Positions 1 through 8,302 are shown, numbered from the stretch's first letter. The stretch is 64,000 bases of DNA from Bdellovibrionales bacterium (GCA_016786465.1 JAEUWC010000020.1:1-64000); one strand, 5' to 3'. Translations and numbers: made by a program. Notes: generated from the sequence alone by a model not told the origin.

Positions 1-260
1 CCTGTTGCGACTTTGAGTCTTCGCTCGGTCTTATCCCATTCGTTTAGAAGATCGTCCCAGAGTATTCCGCGAGATTCGATCTCTTTGACCTGGTCTTCGC
101 AAATTCGTCTGAGTTTCTTTTCAACTTCATGGGCTTCTTGCAGAGTTTCGATACTTCCTTTTTGTTCAGTGATTCTAAGATTTGGATTTTTACCACTTCT
201 TACAAACACTCGGACTCGGTAACGAGTTTCCCCGTCTGCCGTTTGATACGTTTGGATCAT
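1..260 (-). CDS. Tyrosine recombinase/integrase, N-terminal part (cut by window edge)
   Basis: Reading leftward from an ATG at 260-258 gives 86 residues that run off the window without a stop. The first 40 residues form a basic, strand-rich segment of the kind used as an arm-type DNA-binding domain. It is followed by a helical, charged segment ending in a GILWDDLLNEW motif that resembles the start of a core-binding domain. The catalytic Arg/His/Arg/Tyr residues would lie outside the window, so the family call rests on the N-terminus and on context. The start is well supported: a strong AAAGGAGG lies just upstream, and the ATG overlaps the stop of the preceding HTH gene (ATGA), indicating coupled translation. 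It presumably drives integration and excision of the element. Confidence 0.65.
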   Translation of the reverse strand, partial: MIQTYQTADGETRYRVRVFVRSGKNPNLRITEQKGSIETLQEAHEVEKKLRRICEDQVKEIESRGILWDDLLNEWDKTERRLKVAT

Positions 261-562
261 GATGATTTCCTCCTTTGGTAATTGGAGGATTCAATGAACC
301 GATCGAGACTTTCGCGGTCGAAACGAAGATTTCTTCCTAACTTGCAGAAAGGAATCTTTCGTCTGTACACGAGATTTCGAAGCGCACCTAAAGATGGAAG
401 TCTCAAGTATTCCACCGCTTCACGCGCATTCAGCCACTTCGGATTTTCAAAGAACTTTGGTTTATACTCACCATCTATCGACGGCGAATGATTCAAGTTT
501 AGCACAGAAATAGCGTCTTTCGGAGAGCCTTTCTCCGTTTGAATAGTGCAACGCTTTGTCAC
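257..562 (-). CDS. Excisionase-family helix-turn-helix protein
   Basis: About 101 residues. The C-terminal half reads as a MerR-like/excisionase winged helix (HTH_17 type): LNAREAVEYLRL, a turn, LVYRRKIPFCKLGRNLRF, then a final helix RESLDRFIES. Such proteins select the DNA site or direction for an adjacent recombinase, and here the gene overlaps the integrase start by ATGA. I chose the GTG at 562 because a GAGGGAG ribosome-binding site sits seven bases upstream; a TTG at 586 is also open but has no such site. The N-terminal 40 residues show no recognisable fold. A role as directionality factor is inferred from context; it could also be only a transcriptional regulator of the element. Confidence 0.7.
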   Translation of the reverse strand: MTKRCTIQTEKGSPKDAISVLNLNHSPSIDGEYKPKFFENPKWLNAREAVEYLRLPSLGALRNLVYRRKIPFCKLGRNLRFDRESLDRFIESSNYQRRKSS

Positions 563-586
563 GACAATCTCCCTCGGATAAAACAA

Positions 587-701
587 AGAAGAAGGGGCTT
601 TTGATCCGTTTGCGGATTGAGACTAGCGTTAAGAGCGAATGTACCCCCTTAAACCCCCAGTGAGTCAGAGGTGAAAGGAAGTTTTAAAAATCTTCGTGTG
701 C
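587..701. other. Intergenic gap between the relaxation-type gene and the HTH gene
   Basis: 115 bases with no convincing ORF. It contains a C-rich run (accccct...acccccag) and a GAGTCAG/TGACT-like motif similar to motifs at 2205 and 2352. No clear terminator hairpin was found, so read-through from the upstream genes into the excisionase/integrase pair is possible. Confidence 0.4.
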
Positions 702-1553
702 CTAATTTTTCTGAATCCGTTCAGTGACTTGATTTAAATTGAGAGGGAGTGGCTTTTCGGTCGATCTATTCAGGGCTTGAGCAGGGGGTTGAGTAGTCTT
801 TTTCAAAGAGAGCGCTGAAATCGAAGTCGTACCGCTTGAATGGTGTAAGTGTGTGGTTAACGGTTTAACGAGTACCTCTTCCCTAACACTCCAAAGCAGA
901 AGAGGTTTTTTAGAGTCGTGTTCCAAACTTCTCCATTCAGCTTCAAAGGATTGAAGCTTTTCGCCCATTCTTTTCGTAGGAACGACGTACCAGACTCTCC
1001 AAAGACTCTCTTTATCCCGAATGTACTTTGACCAAAGCTCGAAATAGCGACGTTTTGCTTTCAAAGTCAGTTCTAGCTCAAGCGCCACAAGCTTTTTTCC
1101 ACTAAGAGCAGCAAGCGTGAACTCGCCATCTGGCATTAAGAAATCAGAGGAGAAAATTCCAAGCCTCTTGTCCTGTGGAGTGAGATGGTGCCTAAAGTGA
1201 AAAGATGCTTTGAAACCCGATACAACACCGGTTGATTCTAATTTCGATCTTAGCTCTGAAACGATGATGTCATGAGAAAGTGTATTCTGATTTGCTTTCC
1301 CGTAAGAAAAAGGAATCTGAAGCTCCTGCTTCGCCTTTTGGGTGATGCACCAGGCGACTAGGCCGAAATTTAAGAACCCCGCGCGTCTGATCCACTTACC
1401 TTCTTCAAGAACTCTCAACCGCTTAAGAACAACGGTTCTCTTTATGTCACCAAAAAAGAGTTTATGAATCTGAGCGCTTGATAGAACTCCGTATGATCCC
1501 AGAGTTTCCAAAAAAAGAAGGTCTCGTTTTGTTAGATGAAAAAAAGAATTCAC
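702..1553 (-). CDS. Replication-relaxation family protein (Replic_Relax-like)
   Basis: 283 residues. The N-terminus is a winged-helix-like module (LTKRDLLFLETLGSYGVLSS, then QIHKLFF and RLRVLEEGKWI), typical of the replication-relaxation family found on plasmids and integrative elements. The middle has an acidic catalytic-looking core (LGIFSSDFLMPDGEF, then VALELELTLKAKRRY), which resembles a restriction-endonuclease-like fold. The last 60 residues look disordered. The start is GTG at 1553, with AAGGGG seven bases upstream, and it overlaps the stop of the preceding membrane-protein gene (GTGA). Family members are thought to act in plasmid replication or mobilisation; I infer a similar DNA-processing role here. 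The family match is by eye only. Confidence 0.6.
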   Translation of the reverse strand: MNSFFHLTKRDLLFLETLGSYGVLSSAQIHKLFFGDIKRTVVLKRLRVLEEGKWIRRAGFLNFGLVAWCITQKAKQELQIPFSYGKANQNTLSHDIIVSELRSKLESTGVVSGFKASFHFRHHLTPQDKRLGIFSSDFLMPDGEFTLAALSGKKLVALELELTLKAKRRYFELWSKYIRDKESLWRVWYVVPTKRMGEKLQSFEAEWRSLEHDSKKPLLLWSVREEVLVKPLTTHLHHSSGTTSISALSLKKTTQPPAQALNRSTEKPLPLNLNQVTERIQKN

Positions 1554-2077
1554 AGTAATTCCCCTTCTTCAAAAGCATCCGGGTCCTCATAAACACTTTC
1601 GGCAGGAGGAAGCTCCTCGGGTTCATTCTCTTTCCGAACCTTTTCAGAAATCTCTTCGAAGATTTTTTCACTAATTCGATACCGAACTTTGATTCTCTCA
1701 ATGATCTCATTAAGACGTTTCCGTTCGTCGAACAAGAAGTCGAACTCTCTGGAGCGAGACGATAGTGCGCTGTTAAGAGCTCGGATCTCCGTTTCAAAAT
1801 CAGGAATTGTTTTACTCTTGGTTTCTTCGATCCAAGCGCGATTCTCTTTCAGCTCTGTGTAGATCTCAATTCCCCAAGAAATGAGAAGCCAAAGAAAAGC
1901 CGCAGCAAAGAGCGCGATAAAACCGAATAAGAGCCACGACGCAATTACTTGAAGAATCTTCGCCCAAGGAACTCGTTCAAATAGGCCGTAACCCACGATC
2001 GCGACGGCAACGAAGCCAAGCGTGTGAGGCGTATTGTTGTTAGATGAGTTTGTATTCAATCCAAACCTCGCTTTCAT
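1550..2077 (-). CDS. Membrane protein with C-terminal coiled coil, function unknown
   Basis: About 175 residues. Two hydrophobic helices lie near the N-terminus (roughly residues 20-36 and 44-68, rich in Ala, Leu and Phe). They are followed by a long charged helical segment with heptad character (LNSALSSRSREFDFLFDERK onward) and a very acidic tail. I do not recognise the family. The start is uncertain: ATG at 2077 is used here and a TTG at 2086 is also in frame, neither with a clear ribosome-binding site. It is translationally coupled to the replication-relaxation-type gene, so it probably belongs to the element's maintenance or transfer functions. Confidence 0.6.
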   Translation of the reverse strand: MKARFGLNTNSSNNNTPHTLGFVAVAIVGYGLFERVPWAKILQVIASWLLFGFIALFAAAFLWLLISWGIEIYTELKENRAWIEETKSKTIPDFETEIRALNSALSSRSREFDFLFDERKRLNEIIERIKVRYRISEKIFEEISEKVRKENEPEELPPAESVYEDPDAFEEGELL

Positions 2078-2240
2078 AAAAGCCAAGGTGGGAAGCTGGT
2101 TCCGCTGGTACTCGTATGTGGGATCTCACGTCACTTTAAGCATCTCTCAATCACTTATCATCAAGCTCTGTGCCAGTAGCGTTTTTGAAGACTAAGTAAA
2201 TCAATTCAGTGACTTAGTAAAAGCCGGTACTTTTAAAAAG

Positions 2241-2285
2241 TTTCGGTTTTTCGAAATCCGAAACAGAAATTTCGGAAAACCGAAA
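2241..2285. repeat. 17-bp imperfect inverted repeat
   Basis: Left arm TTTCGGTTTTTCGAAAT (2241-2257) pairs with right arm ATTTCGGAAAACCGAAA (2269-2285) at 16 of 17 positions across an 11-base spacer. No T-run follows on either side, so it is not an obvious terminator; a protein-binding site or extruded hairpin is more likely. Confidence 0.8.
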
Positions 2286-2387
2286 TCTTCTTCTAAATCT
2301 AGTATCAGCAACGTCTGTGCCAATGAGTCACTTTGCTTGAATTCAAAGGAATGCAGTGACTTGCGGTGATGAAGGCAAATCCGAGGA

Positions 2388-2410
2388 ATTCAAAATTCAG
2401 AATTTTGAAT
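2388..2410. repeat. 11-bp perfect inverted repeat with one-base centre
   Basis: ATTCAAAATTC (2388-2398) and GAATTTTGAAT (2400-2410) are exact reverse complements around a single A. Twenty-two bases further right, TTCTGCGCAGAA (2433-2444) is a second, fully symmetric 12-bp palindrome, followed by a further TTTGCGCAGG copy near 2466. They look like dimer-binding operators or origin sites. Confidence 0.8.
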
Positions 2411-2478
2411 CCAAAAGTTCAAAAAATTGAATTTCTGCGCAGAATTTTGCGCGGAGTTTTCGAAGTTTGCGCAGGGCT

Positions 2479-2727
2479 TTATCGCCAATCAGGAGAAAGG
2501 CGTTTGATCCAAATGCTCCCAACAATTTGAATGCCGATTAAAACGCAGTGAACCGCAGAGACAAGGACTCCGGGAACCCATCCAACTGCGGGTTGGTAAA
2601 TAAGAACAAGCCCCGTGATGCATTCCACAAAGCTGATGTGCCGTTTGACCAGTCGATGGTGAATAAGATGCAGCGCCTGCACGACCAATAGAGCAATATA
2701 GGTATTCTGAGGGTTAAAAATTTCCAT
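2479..2727 (-). CDS. Small integral membrane protein, function unknown
   Basis: 82 residues with two to three hydrophobic helices (about 10-25, 36-50 and 53-73) and His-rich loops (HLIHHRLVKRH). I do not recognise the family. It is divergent from the secreted Cys-rich gene at 2802, the two starts being 74 bases apart, which suggests a shared control region. No strong ribosome-binding site precedes the ATG at 2727. The His-rich loop and the position next to metal-efflux genes make a link with metal handling possible, but this is inference. Confidence 0.5.
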   Translation of the reverse strand: MEIFNPQNTYIALLVVQALHLIHHRLVKRHISFVECITGLVLIYQPAVGWVPGVLVSAVHCVLIGIQIVGSIWIKRLSPDWR

Positions 2728-2801
2728 AGTTTAGCTATGATGCCGTGTTTATTGATATTTTTGTACGGCTATGGAAGCATTGTTCCGAAGAATAGGATAG
2801 A

Positions 2802-3143
2802 ATGTACCGTATGCGCTTTGTAACAACCCTCACATTGCTCCTCGTAGCCCTTGCAGATTTCGCAAGCTGCGGCGCTTTTTGTGAGGAGATTGCTGTTACC
2901 TCCGACGCGCAAATGGCGTCCGTATCCATGTCTCATTCAGCTTCAGATGATTGCGGAGATTCTCATTCGGAAGAATCGAGAGAAGTTTGCACTGATGCCT
3001 GTATGGCATGCGCCAGTACGGTCGCGCCAAACTCTGAGTCTGTGATCGCTATCATGCCGATTGCTTGGACAGTAGAGTTCTTAGAGTCTTTCCCCATCAG
3101 CCGATCTATTTCCGTTTTAGATCGCCCTCCTAGAGCTGCTTAA
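2802..3143 (+). CDS. Secreted Cys/His-rich small protein at the head of the metal-efflux genes
   Basis: 113 residues (105 if the ATG at 2811 is used). The N-terminus is a classical signal peptide (a basic start, TLTLLLVALADFAS, then Cys-Gly-Ala). The mature part has potential metal ligands: Cys at the cleavage region, the segment HSASDDCGDSHSEESREVC, then DACMACAS, which contains a Cys-x2-Cys pair. AGGA lies just upstream of the ATG at 2802. It is the first gene of a plus-strand run that includes a TolC-family gene and an RND pump. A periplasmic metal-sensing or metal-binding role is inferred from composition and position; I cannot name the family. Confidence 0.6.
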   Translation: MYRMRFVTTLTLLLVALADFASCGAFCEEIAVTSDAQMASVSMSHSASDDCGDSHSEESREVCTDACMACASTVAPNSESVIAIMPIAWTVEFLESFPISRSISVLDRPPRAA

Positions 3144-3195
3144 GCGGCCTTTATTTACCCTTAATCGAAAACTAACAACTTTTTAGGAACCTATT

Positions 3196-3780
3196 ATGGT
3201 GAGCAAATTTGCTACCGCAATGGGTGTAATTCTGCTGTTCGTGTCTCAAGTCGGACACGGCTCAGAGGCTGCACCCCATCAACATACACACGAAGAACAT
3301 TCGCGCTGCCCTGATCCCAAGACAGCAAGCGATGTGATCCGCTGCCTAACTACGAGCCATAACTCGATTCAGGTCTCTTCAAGAGGCGTCAGTGCAAGCG
3401 ACCTTGGAATTTCCGCCGCAAGCCTTTGGTCAAATCCTGATCTTCAGGTGCAAGGGATGAAAGATCCCCATGGTTCTTCCTATCAGGTCCAAACGACTCT
3501 TATGTTTGAGCCCCCCTTTTTAGGAAGCAGACTCGCACGAATCGAAGCAGCAAGATCTACTTCGGAACGCTCAAAAGCAACTCACGAGCTTCTTTCATCT
3601 TCCATCAAAGTAGAGGGAATTTTGAAGCTAACGAGACTGAGACAGATCCTCCGCGAGATGCAGATCAATGAGCTATCCCGGGGTGCTATTTCAAAAGCAC
3701 TTGCTGCGATTCACTCTCGCGGGAGACTCACTCCAGAACTTGAAACGACAGAGTCGAGTTTTATTCTTGCCTCAAATTAA
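3196..3780 (+). pseudogene. TolC-family outer-membrane efflux protein, N-terminal part (ends at in-frame TAA)
   Basis: 194 codons from an ATG preceded by AGGA at a good distance. It opens with a signal peptide (MVSKFATAMGVILLFVSQVG) and a His-rich segment (HQHTHEEHSRC), then a helical region of the kind seen in the N-terminal repeat of CusC/CzcC-type TolC proteins, with the motif ISAASLWSNPDLQ close to the family's ALANPEL pattern. The frame stops at a TAA at 3778-3780, but the same frame continues open, without any shift, through 3781-4470. A single change in that codon (for example CAA to TAA) would explain it, so a recent nonsense mutation, a read error or programmed read-through are all possible. 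The intact gene would have about 424 codons, the normal size for the family. Confidence 0.75.
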
Positions 3781-4470
3781 GCAACCATTGCGCACTCATT
3801 TTTAGCCGATGAGCGTCGCGAGATTGGTCATTTTTTTGAAGTTCATACTGGGTACTCATTTTCACAGCTCGAAAAGGTGCTTCGTGAAGAATATGGTATT
3901 TGGCCAAAGCTCGACAAAGAGAAGCCCTATCAAGCCAATTCGCCAGAAACTCGCGTCCTAAATGCCGATCTAAAGCTATCTCATGCCAGTTTGGATTTTG
4001 AGCGATCAAAAACTTTCTCAGGCTTTCGTCTAGGCCCAATGTTTCAGACCGAGATGAGCGATATCAGAGGCCAAGAAAACCTTTTAGGTATCCAGCTCGA
4101 CATTCCTCTTCCTCTTTTCAACGTGAACGGTGCTGGCACTGCACAAGCCAGATCCGAAATCGTAAAGAGCGAAACAGCATTACAGCTTGGAAAAGCCGAA
4201 GAAGAGCACGAGAGACTTGAGCAGATTGAGTCTTATGAGCACGCAGTTAAAGTTTTAAAGTCTCTGCCCTCGCAAGCAGATCTCGATAAACGAATCGCAA
4301 GAGGATTTGGCCAGTACCAAAGAGGGCTCATCAACGCGCCTCACTTGATGGAGCTTTATCGCCAAGGAGTTGAGTTCTTAAAGTCTCGCCATGAGCGAGA
4401 ACGCCAAGCGCTAGTTTCGCTTTGGAAAGTTTATTTTATTGAGAATCGTGCATCGGAGGAAATGCCATGA
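3781..4470 (+). pseudogene. TolC-family outer-membrane efflux protein, C-terminal part
   Basis: This is the direct in-frame continuation of the reading frame that stops at 3780. The first codons after the TAA already read as TolC-like protein (ATIAHSFLADERREI), and the rest contains LLGIQLDIPLPLFN followed by long amphipathic helices, which matches the second structural repeat of TolC-family factors. A GTG at 3877 could restart translation but would leave a fragment with no signal peptide. The last codons overlap the start of the next gene (ATGA at 4467-4470). If the stop is real, the RND pump downstream lacks its own outer-membrane channel unless a homologue elsewhere substitutes. Confidence 0.75.
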
Positions 4471-4895
4471 AGATCTTAGTTTTGTCTTTTTTAATTTCAG
4501 TCACCGCTCTCGCAGAGGAAGCTCCTCAGAAAGTCGAGAAGTCGTTTCCAGAGTGGCACGCGGTCAAAAAATTCAGCTCGGAAGATGGGTTTCAACTGAA
4601 GGATGAAGCCATCCAGTCCATGGGGATAAAGTTTTCTCCCATTCAAGGTAACTCTCCTTGGAAGATCCCAGAATCCGCCCTAGTTCGAGTGAAGTATTCC
4701 ACGGGCGTTTACAGAAAATATCAGGAGTGGATTTCGTTCGTTCTTGTGGACGTAGTTTCTAAGAACGGTGGTCAAGCGGTAGTGAAATCGCAGGATCTCG
4801 AAAGTGGCGATCAGATCGCAGTCATCGGCGGATCAGAACTGAGACTAACGGAGAGCGATCTCACGAGTGACACCGTGGACACCTGTTCCCACTAA
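4467..4895 (+). CDS. Short periplasmic adaptor-like protein of the metal-efflux operon
   Basis: 142 residues with a signal peptide (MKILVLSFLISVTALAEEA). The mature part has the flavour of the C-terminal beta domain of a CusB/CzcB-type membrane fusion protein: WKIPESALVRVKYSTGVYRK, an Asn-Gly turn, then LESGDQIAVIGGSELRLTE. It lacks the lipoyl and helical-hairpin domains expected in a complete adaptor of about 350-400 residues. It ends in a Cys-Ser-His tail. It overlaps the TolC-family frame by ATGA and is followed 10 bases later by the RND pump. It may be a naturally minimal adaptor or a truncated remnant. Confidence 0.6.
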   Translation: MKILVLSFLISVTALAEEAPQKVEKSFPEWHAVKKFSSEDGFQLKDEAIQSMGIKFSPIQGNSPWKIPESALVRVKYSTGVYRKYQEWISFVLVDVVSKNGGQAVVKSQDLESGDQIAVIGGSELRLTESDLTSDTVDTCSH

Positions 4896-4905
4896 AGGAT
4901 GAACC

Positions 4906-7900
4906 ATGATTGAAAATCTCATACGAACATCAGTAGAAAAACGAACTTGGGTCATCGCTTTAGTTTTTGCAATTAGCGTGATGGGTTGGTTTGCCTTTAA
5001 GAACCTTCCCATTGATGCGGTCCCTGACATTACGAACATTCAAGTTCAGGTAAACACTCAGGCTGAAGGCTTAGGGCCAGAAGAAGTTGAGCGCACGATC
5101 ACGCAGCCTTTAGAAATTGCTTTAAACGGTATTCCGGGCGTTACCCAAGTGAGAAGCATCACTCGCTACGCGCTTTCTCAGGTTACAGTTGTTTTTGAAG
5201 ATGGCACCGATATTTACCGAGCACGTCAGTTAATCTCTGAAAGACTCATTGGAGCAAAGGACTCGTTGCCTGAGCAAGCACAGCCAACACTTGGCCCCGT
5301 TACTAGCGGCCTTGGCGAAATCTACCACTACATCGTCGAAGCCGAAAAACCGGAAAAAGGATTAGCGCGCATCAAGCAGCTCTCGGAGATCAGAGCCATT
5401 CAAGACTGGATGGTAAAACCAAGGCTTCTGTCAGTAAAAGGTGTTGCCGAGATCAACACTATTGGCGGTCATGAAAAACAAATTGTGATTCAACCAGACC
5501 GAAAGAAAATGGCACTTTACGGACTCCACTTTGGTGATTTGAGCGATGCGATTGGAAAAAGTAATCGCAATACCGGAGGCGGTTACGCTGAACAGACTGG
5601 GGATCAGTTTGTCATTCAGGGAAGTGGTCTTCTAAAAGACGAAGAAGAAATTAGCCAAATAGTCGTAAAGCCGCTTGAGAATTTGCGAGTTATTACTCTT
5701 GGAGATGTCGCAAAAGTCACAATCGACAAGGAGCTAAGAACAGGTGCTGCTCTTCACAACGGAGAAGAGGCCGTTCTTGGAACGGTTCTGATGCTGGTTG
5801 GAGAAAACAGCCGAACCGTATCTGAGCGAGTTCACGCTAGAATTAAAGAGCTCACTCACTCGTTACCCAAAGGCTACCGAATTGAAACCCTTTACAACCG
5901 ATCTGACCTGGTCAATTCGACACTTTCGACGGTTGAGCACAATCTGGTCTTCGGAGCACTCCTAGTCATTGTGGTTCTGATGGCACTTATTGGGAACTTG
6001 AGGGCTGCATTCATTACGGCGCTTGTGATTCCGCTTTCGCTTCTTTGGACGTTTATCTCCATGAGAGTGTTTGGAATCTCAGGGAACCTAGTCAGCCTTG
6101 GCGCACTTGATTTTGGAATTATCGTCGATGGTGCCGTTATCGTGCTCGATCACTGCGTCCGTAAGATTGAAGACACTAGGCACGAGCTAAAACGAACGCT
6201 TTCTCCGTCTGAGATCAAAGAAACAGTCATTCAAGCAGCAATTGAAATCAGAAAGTCGGCAGGATTTGGTGAACTGATTATCGTAGTTGTGTTTCTTCCG
6301 ATCTTTGCCTTCGTTGGAGCTGAAGGAAAGATGTTCATCCCAATGGCTGCGACATTTATTTCAGCACTGGTAGCGGCATTGATTCTTTCGTTCACCTTTG
6401 TTCCAGCCGTTTCGAGCTTTCTTTTGAGAGGAGACACTGGCGATAAAGTGCCGTTTCTCATGGCCTATTTTTCAAGAAAGTACGAAAAACTTTTGCCGTC
6501 GGCCTTAAAGCGATCAAGGGCAATTATTTGGTCTGGAGTCATTAGCGTCGTCATTGGGATTATTATCTTCTCTCGACTAGGAGGAGAGTTTTTACCAAAG
6601 CTTGATGAAGGCTCTATTGCCATTCAGTTTGTAAGACCTGTTTCAGTTGGGATTTCTCACTCTGTTGCGCTTGAAGAAAAGTCTCACCGAGTAGTGAAGG
6701 AATTTCCAGAGGTGCAACACGTCTTTGCAAGGATTGGTACATCTGAGATCGCCACTGACCCAATGGGTGTGAATATTTCCGATAGCTATGTGATGCTCAA
6801 ACCCAAATCTGAGTGGCCTAAAGTCGATGGACACAGGCGATCCAAGGATGAACTCATCCAAGCCATTGTTCATGCGCTTGAATCAAAAGTAACCGGTCAG
6901 AGGGTCTTGGTCAGTCAGCCTATTCAACTTCGTTTCAATGAACTTCTTGAAGGAACAAGAGCTGACGTTTCACTCAAAATATTTGGGGATAGTCAGGATG
7001 AACTGACTCGAATTGGTCGTGAGACGGTTGAGATTATCGAAAAAATACCTGGAGCTGGCGATGTGGAGCTTGAAGCCAAAGGCACTCTTTCTATTTTGGA
7101 TATCAAACCAAAATATGCAGAGCTTAAACGCCTTGGCACTTCTTCGTCTGAAATCCTGGAAACGGTTGAAGTGGGATTGGGCGGAAAAGAAGTAAGCACG
7201 ATCTACGCAGGCTCTCAGAAGATTCCGGTAGTCGTAAGGCTTCCCGATCATGACCGAGGAGACTTAGACGCCATTAAGTCTTTACCCGTTGGAGTTCATG
7301 GACAAGGAACAATCCCTCTGAGCGATGTAGCGACTGTTAGATTTAAGGAAAGCTATTCCTCTTATTCGCGGGAACAAACACGAAGAAGGATGGCAATTCT
7401 GATTAACCCAAGAGGCACGGATACACAGTCTTTTGTCGAAAAGGCACAGAAAGAAGTCGAATCTAAGATTAAACTTCCAGCAGGCTATTACATGGAATGG
7501 GGAGGAAACTTTAAGAATCTAAATGAAGCAAAGTCGAGAATGGCGTTCTTAGCTCCTCTCGCTCTTCTTTTAGTTCTTTTGATGGTTTATGCGGCATTTA
7601 GAAGTGTCGCTGAAACACTTCTCATTCTCGCTGCTGTCCCACTTGCACTCATTGGAGGTGTTCTTGGACTCCTCATTAGCCAATTGCCTTTTAGCGTGTC
7701 GGCAGGCGTGGGCTTTATTGCACTCTCGGGAATTGCGGTCCTAAATGGCGTGGTGCTCGTGAACCATTGGAACGATCTAATGGCTAAAGGCATTAGCGGG
7801 AACACCTTGGTCGAACAAGGTGCTTATCTGCGCTTAAGGCCAGTTCTGATGACGGCGCTCGTTGATGTCTTTGGATTTATTCCCATGGCGATTTCAACAG

Positions 7901-8040
7901 GCGCAGGGTCAGAGGTGCAGCGACCGCTTGCAGTCGTTGTGATCGGAGGTGTTCTTTCGTCTACGTTCTTAACCCTCGTCGTACTGCCTGTTTTATTTCA
8001 AAAATTACAAACAAGATTCGTCCGTAAGTCCTACGGGTGA
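4906..8040 (+). CDS. CzcA/CusA-type heavy-metal efflux RND pump
   Basis: 1044 residues, the full length for the HME-RND family. This is a proton-driven inner-membrane trimer that moves divalent or monovalent heavy-metal ions from periplasm or cytoplasm to an outer-membrane channel. Recognisable features are the N-terminal TM1 (RTWVIALVFAISVMGW) and the porter start PIDAVPDITNIQVQVNT, which is diagnostic of the family. The TM4 relay motif DFGIIVDGAVIVLDH lies near residue 402. Paired porter domains and a second transmembrane bundle (AFLAPLALLLVLLMVYAAF onward) follow. The usual VVE at the end of the TM4 motif reads VLD. The metal (Zn/Co/Cd or Cu/Ag) cannot be told from these motifs. An AAAGGATG ribosome-binding site precedes the ATG. 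Confidence 0.93.
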   Translation: MIENLIRTSVEKRTWVIALVFAISVMGWFAFKNLPIDAVPDITNIQVQVNTQAEGLGPEEVERTITQPLEIALNGIPGVTQVRSITRYALSQVTVVFEDGTDIYRARQLISERLIGAKDSLPEQAQPTLGPVTSGLGEIYHYIVEAEKPEKGLARIKQLSEIRAIQDWMVKPRLLSVKGVAEINTIGGHEKQIVIQPDRKKMALYGLHFGDLSDAIGKSNRNTGGGYAEQTGDQFVIQGSGLLKDEEEISQIVVKPLENLRVITLGDVAKVTIDKELRTGAALHNGEEAVLGTVLMLVGENSRTVSERVHARIKELTHSLPKGYRIETLYNRSDLVNSTLSTVEHNLVFGALLVIVVLMALIGNLRAAFITALVIPLSLLWTFISMRVFGISGNLVSLGALDFGIIVDGAVIVLDHCVRKIEDTRHELKRTLSPSEIKETVIQAAIEIRKSAGFGELIIVVVFLPIFAFVGAEGKMFIPMAATFISALVAALILSFTFVPAVSSFLLRGDTGDKVPFLMAYFSRKYEKLLPSALKRSRAIIWSGVISVVIGIIIFSRLGGEFLPKLDEGSIAIQFVRPVSVGISHSVALEEKSHRVVKEFPEVQHVFARIGTSEIATDPMGVNISDSYVMLKPKSEWPKVDGHRRSKDELIQAIVHALESKVTGQRVLVSQPIQLRFNELLEGTRADVSLKIFGDSQDELTRIGRETVEIIEKIPGAGDVELEAKGTLSILDIKPKYAELKRLGTSSSEILETVEVGLGGKEVSTIYAGSQKIPVVVRLPDHDRGDLDAIKSLPVGVHGQGTIPLSDVATVRFKESYSSYSREQTRRRMAILINPRGTDTQSFVEKAQKEVESKIKLPAGYYMEWGGNFKNLNEAKSRMAFLAPLALLLVLLMVYAAFRSVAETLLILAAVPLALIGGVLGLLISQLPFSVSAGVGFIALSGIAVLNGVVLVNHWNDLMAKGISGNTLVEQGAYLRLRPVLMTALVDVFGFIPMAISTGAGSEVQRPLAVVVIGGVLSSTFLTLVVLPVLFQKLQTRFVRKSYG

Positions 8041-8056
8041 TAGAAAAGGAGAAGCA

Positions 8057-8269
8057 ATGAAAACAACAATCATGATGCTAGCAATGTTCGTATCGGTAGG
8101 AGCAGTTTCCGCTTTTGCTGATGAGGCAACTCAAAAAAAAGTAGATGAAGCGACCACTTCGACTAAGACCAGAAAGAAAAAAGTCGCCATGTGCAAGGAA
8201 TGCGGAAAACCTGAGCACCAGTGCGAATGCGAAGGTCACGATAAAAAAGAAGAAAAGAAAAACGACTAG
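8057..8269 (+). CDS. Small secreted Cys-rich, Lys-rich putative metal-binding protein
   Basis: 70 residues. A signal peptide ending ...VSAFADEA is followed by a basic linker and the cluster CKECGKPEHQCECEGH, which supplies four Cys and two His in a zinc-ribbon-like spacing. The tail is almost all Lys, Glu and Asp. It starts 16 bases after the RND pump gene, with AAAAGGAGAAGCA in front of the ATG, so it belongs to the same transcript. A periplasmic metal chaperone or buffer is a reasonable inference; the family is not recognised. Confidence 0.65.
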   Translation: MKTTIMMLAMFVSVGAVSAFADEATQKKVDEATTSTKTRKKKVAMCKECGKPEHQCECEGHDKKEEKKND

Positions 8270-8278
8270 CAAGGACAA

Positions 8279-8302
8279 GGGAGAGGGATTAAACCCTCTC
8301 CC
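8279..8302 (+). terminator. Strong intercistronic hairpin
   Basis: GGGAGAGGG (8279-8287), a six-base loop and CCCTCTCCC (8294-8302) form a perfect 9-bp GC-rich stem. The following bases are only moderately U-rich (AATATTTAT), so it may be a partial terminator or an mRNA-stabilising element. It leaves the next gene, whose ATG is eight bases away, without a free ribosome-binding site. Confidence 0.55.

Larger units (their letters stand above)
2078..2478. other. Repeat-rich non-coding region (candidate replication/transfer origin or control region)
   Basis: About 400 bases without a convincing gene. It holds three clear symmetric structures (2241-2285, 2388-2410, 2433-2444) and a 7-bp inverted pair ACTAAGT/ACTTAGT at 2191-2197 and 2212-2218. 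A CAGTGACTT motif occurs at 2207-2215 and 2354-2362, with an inverted relative GAGTCACTT at 2325-2333. A direct repeat TCTGTGCCA occurs at 2167-2175 and 2314-2322. It lies immediately upstream of the two replication/mobilisation-type genes. This density of repeats suits an origin of replication or transfer, or a partition/operator region; the sequence alone does not decide. Confidence 0.5.

Noticed and set aside
3781-3876. Frameshift as the cause of the split TolC-family gene
   Set aside because: The frame is identical on both sides; only one in-frame TAA separates them.
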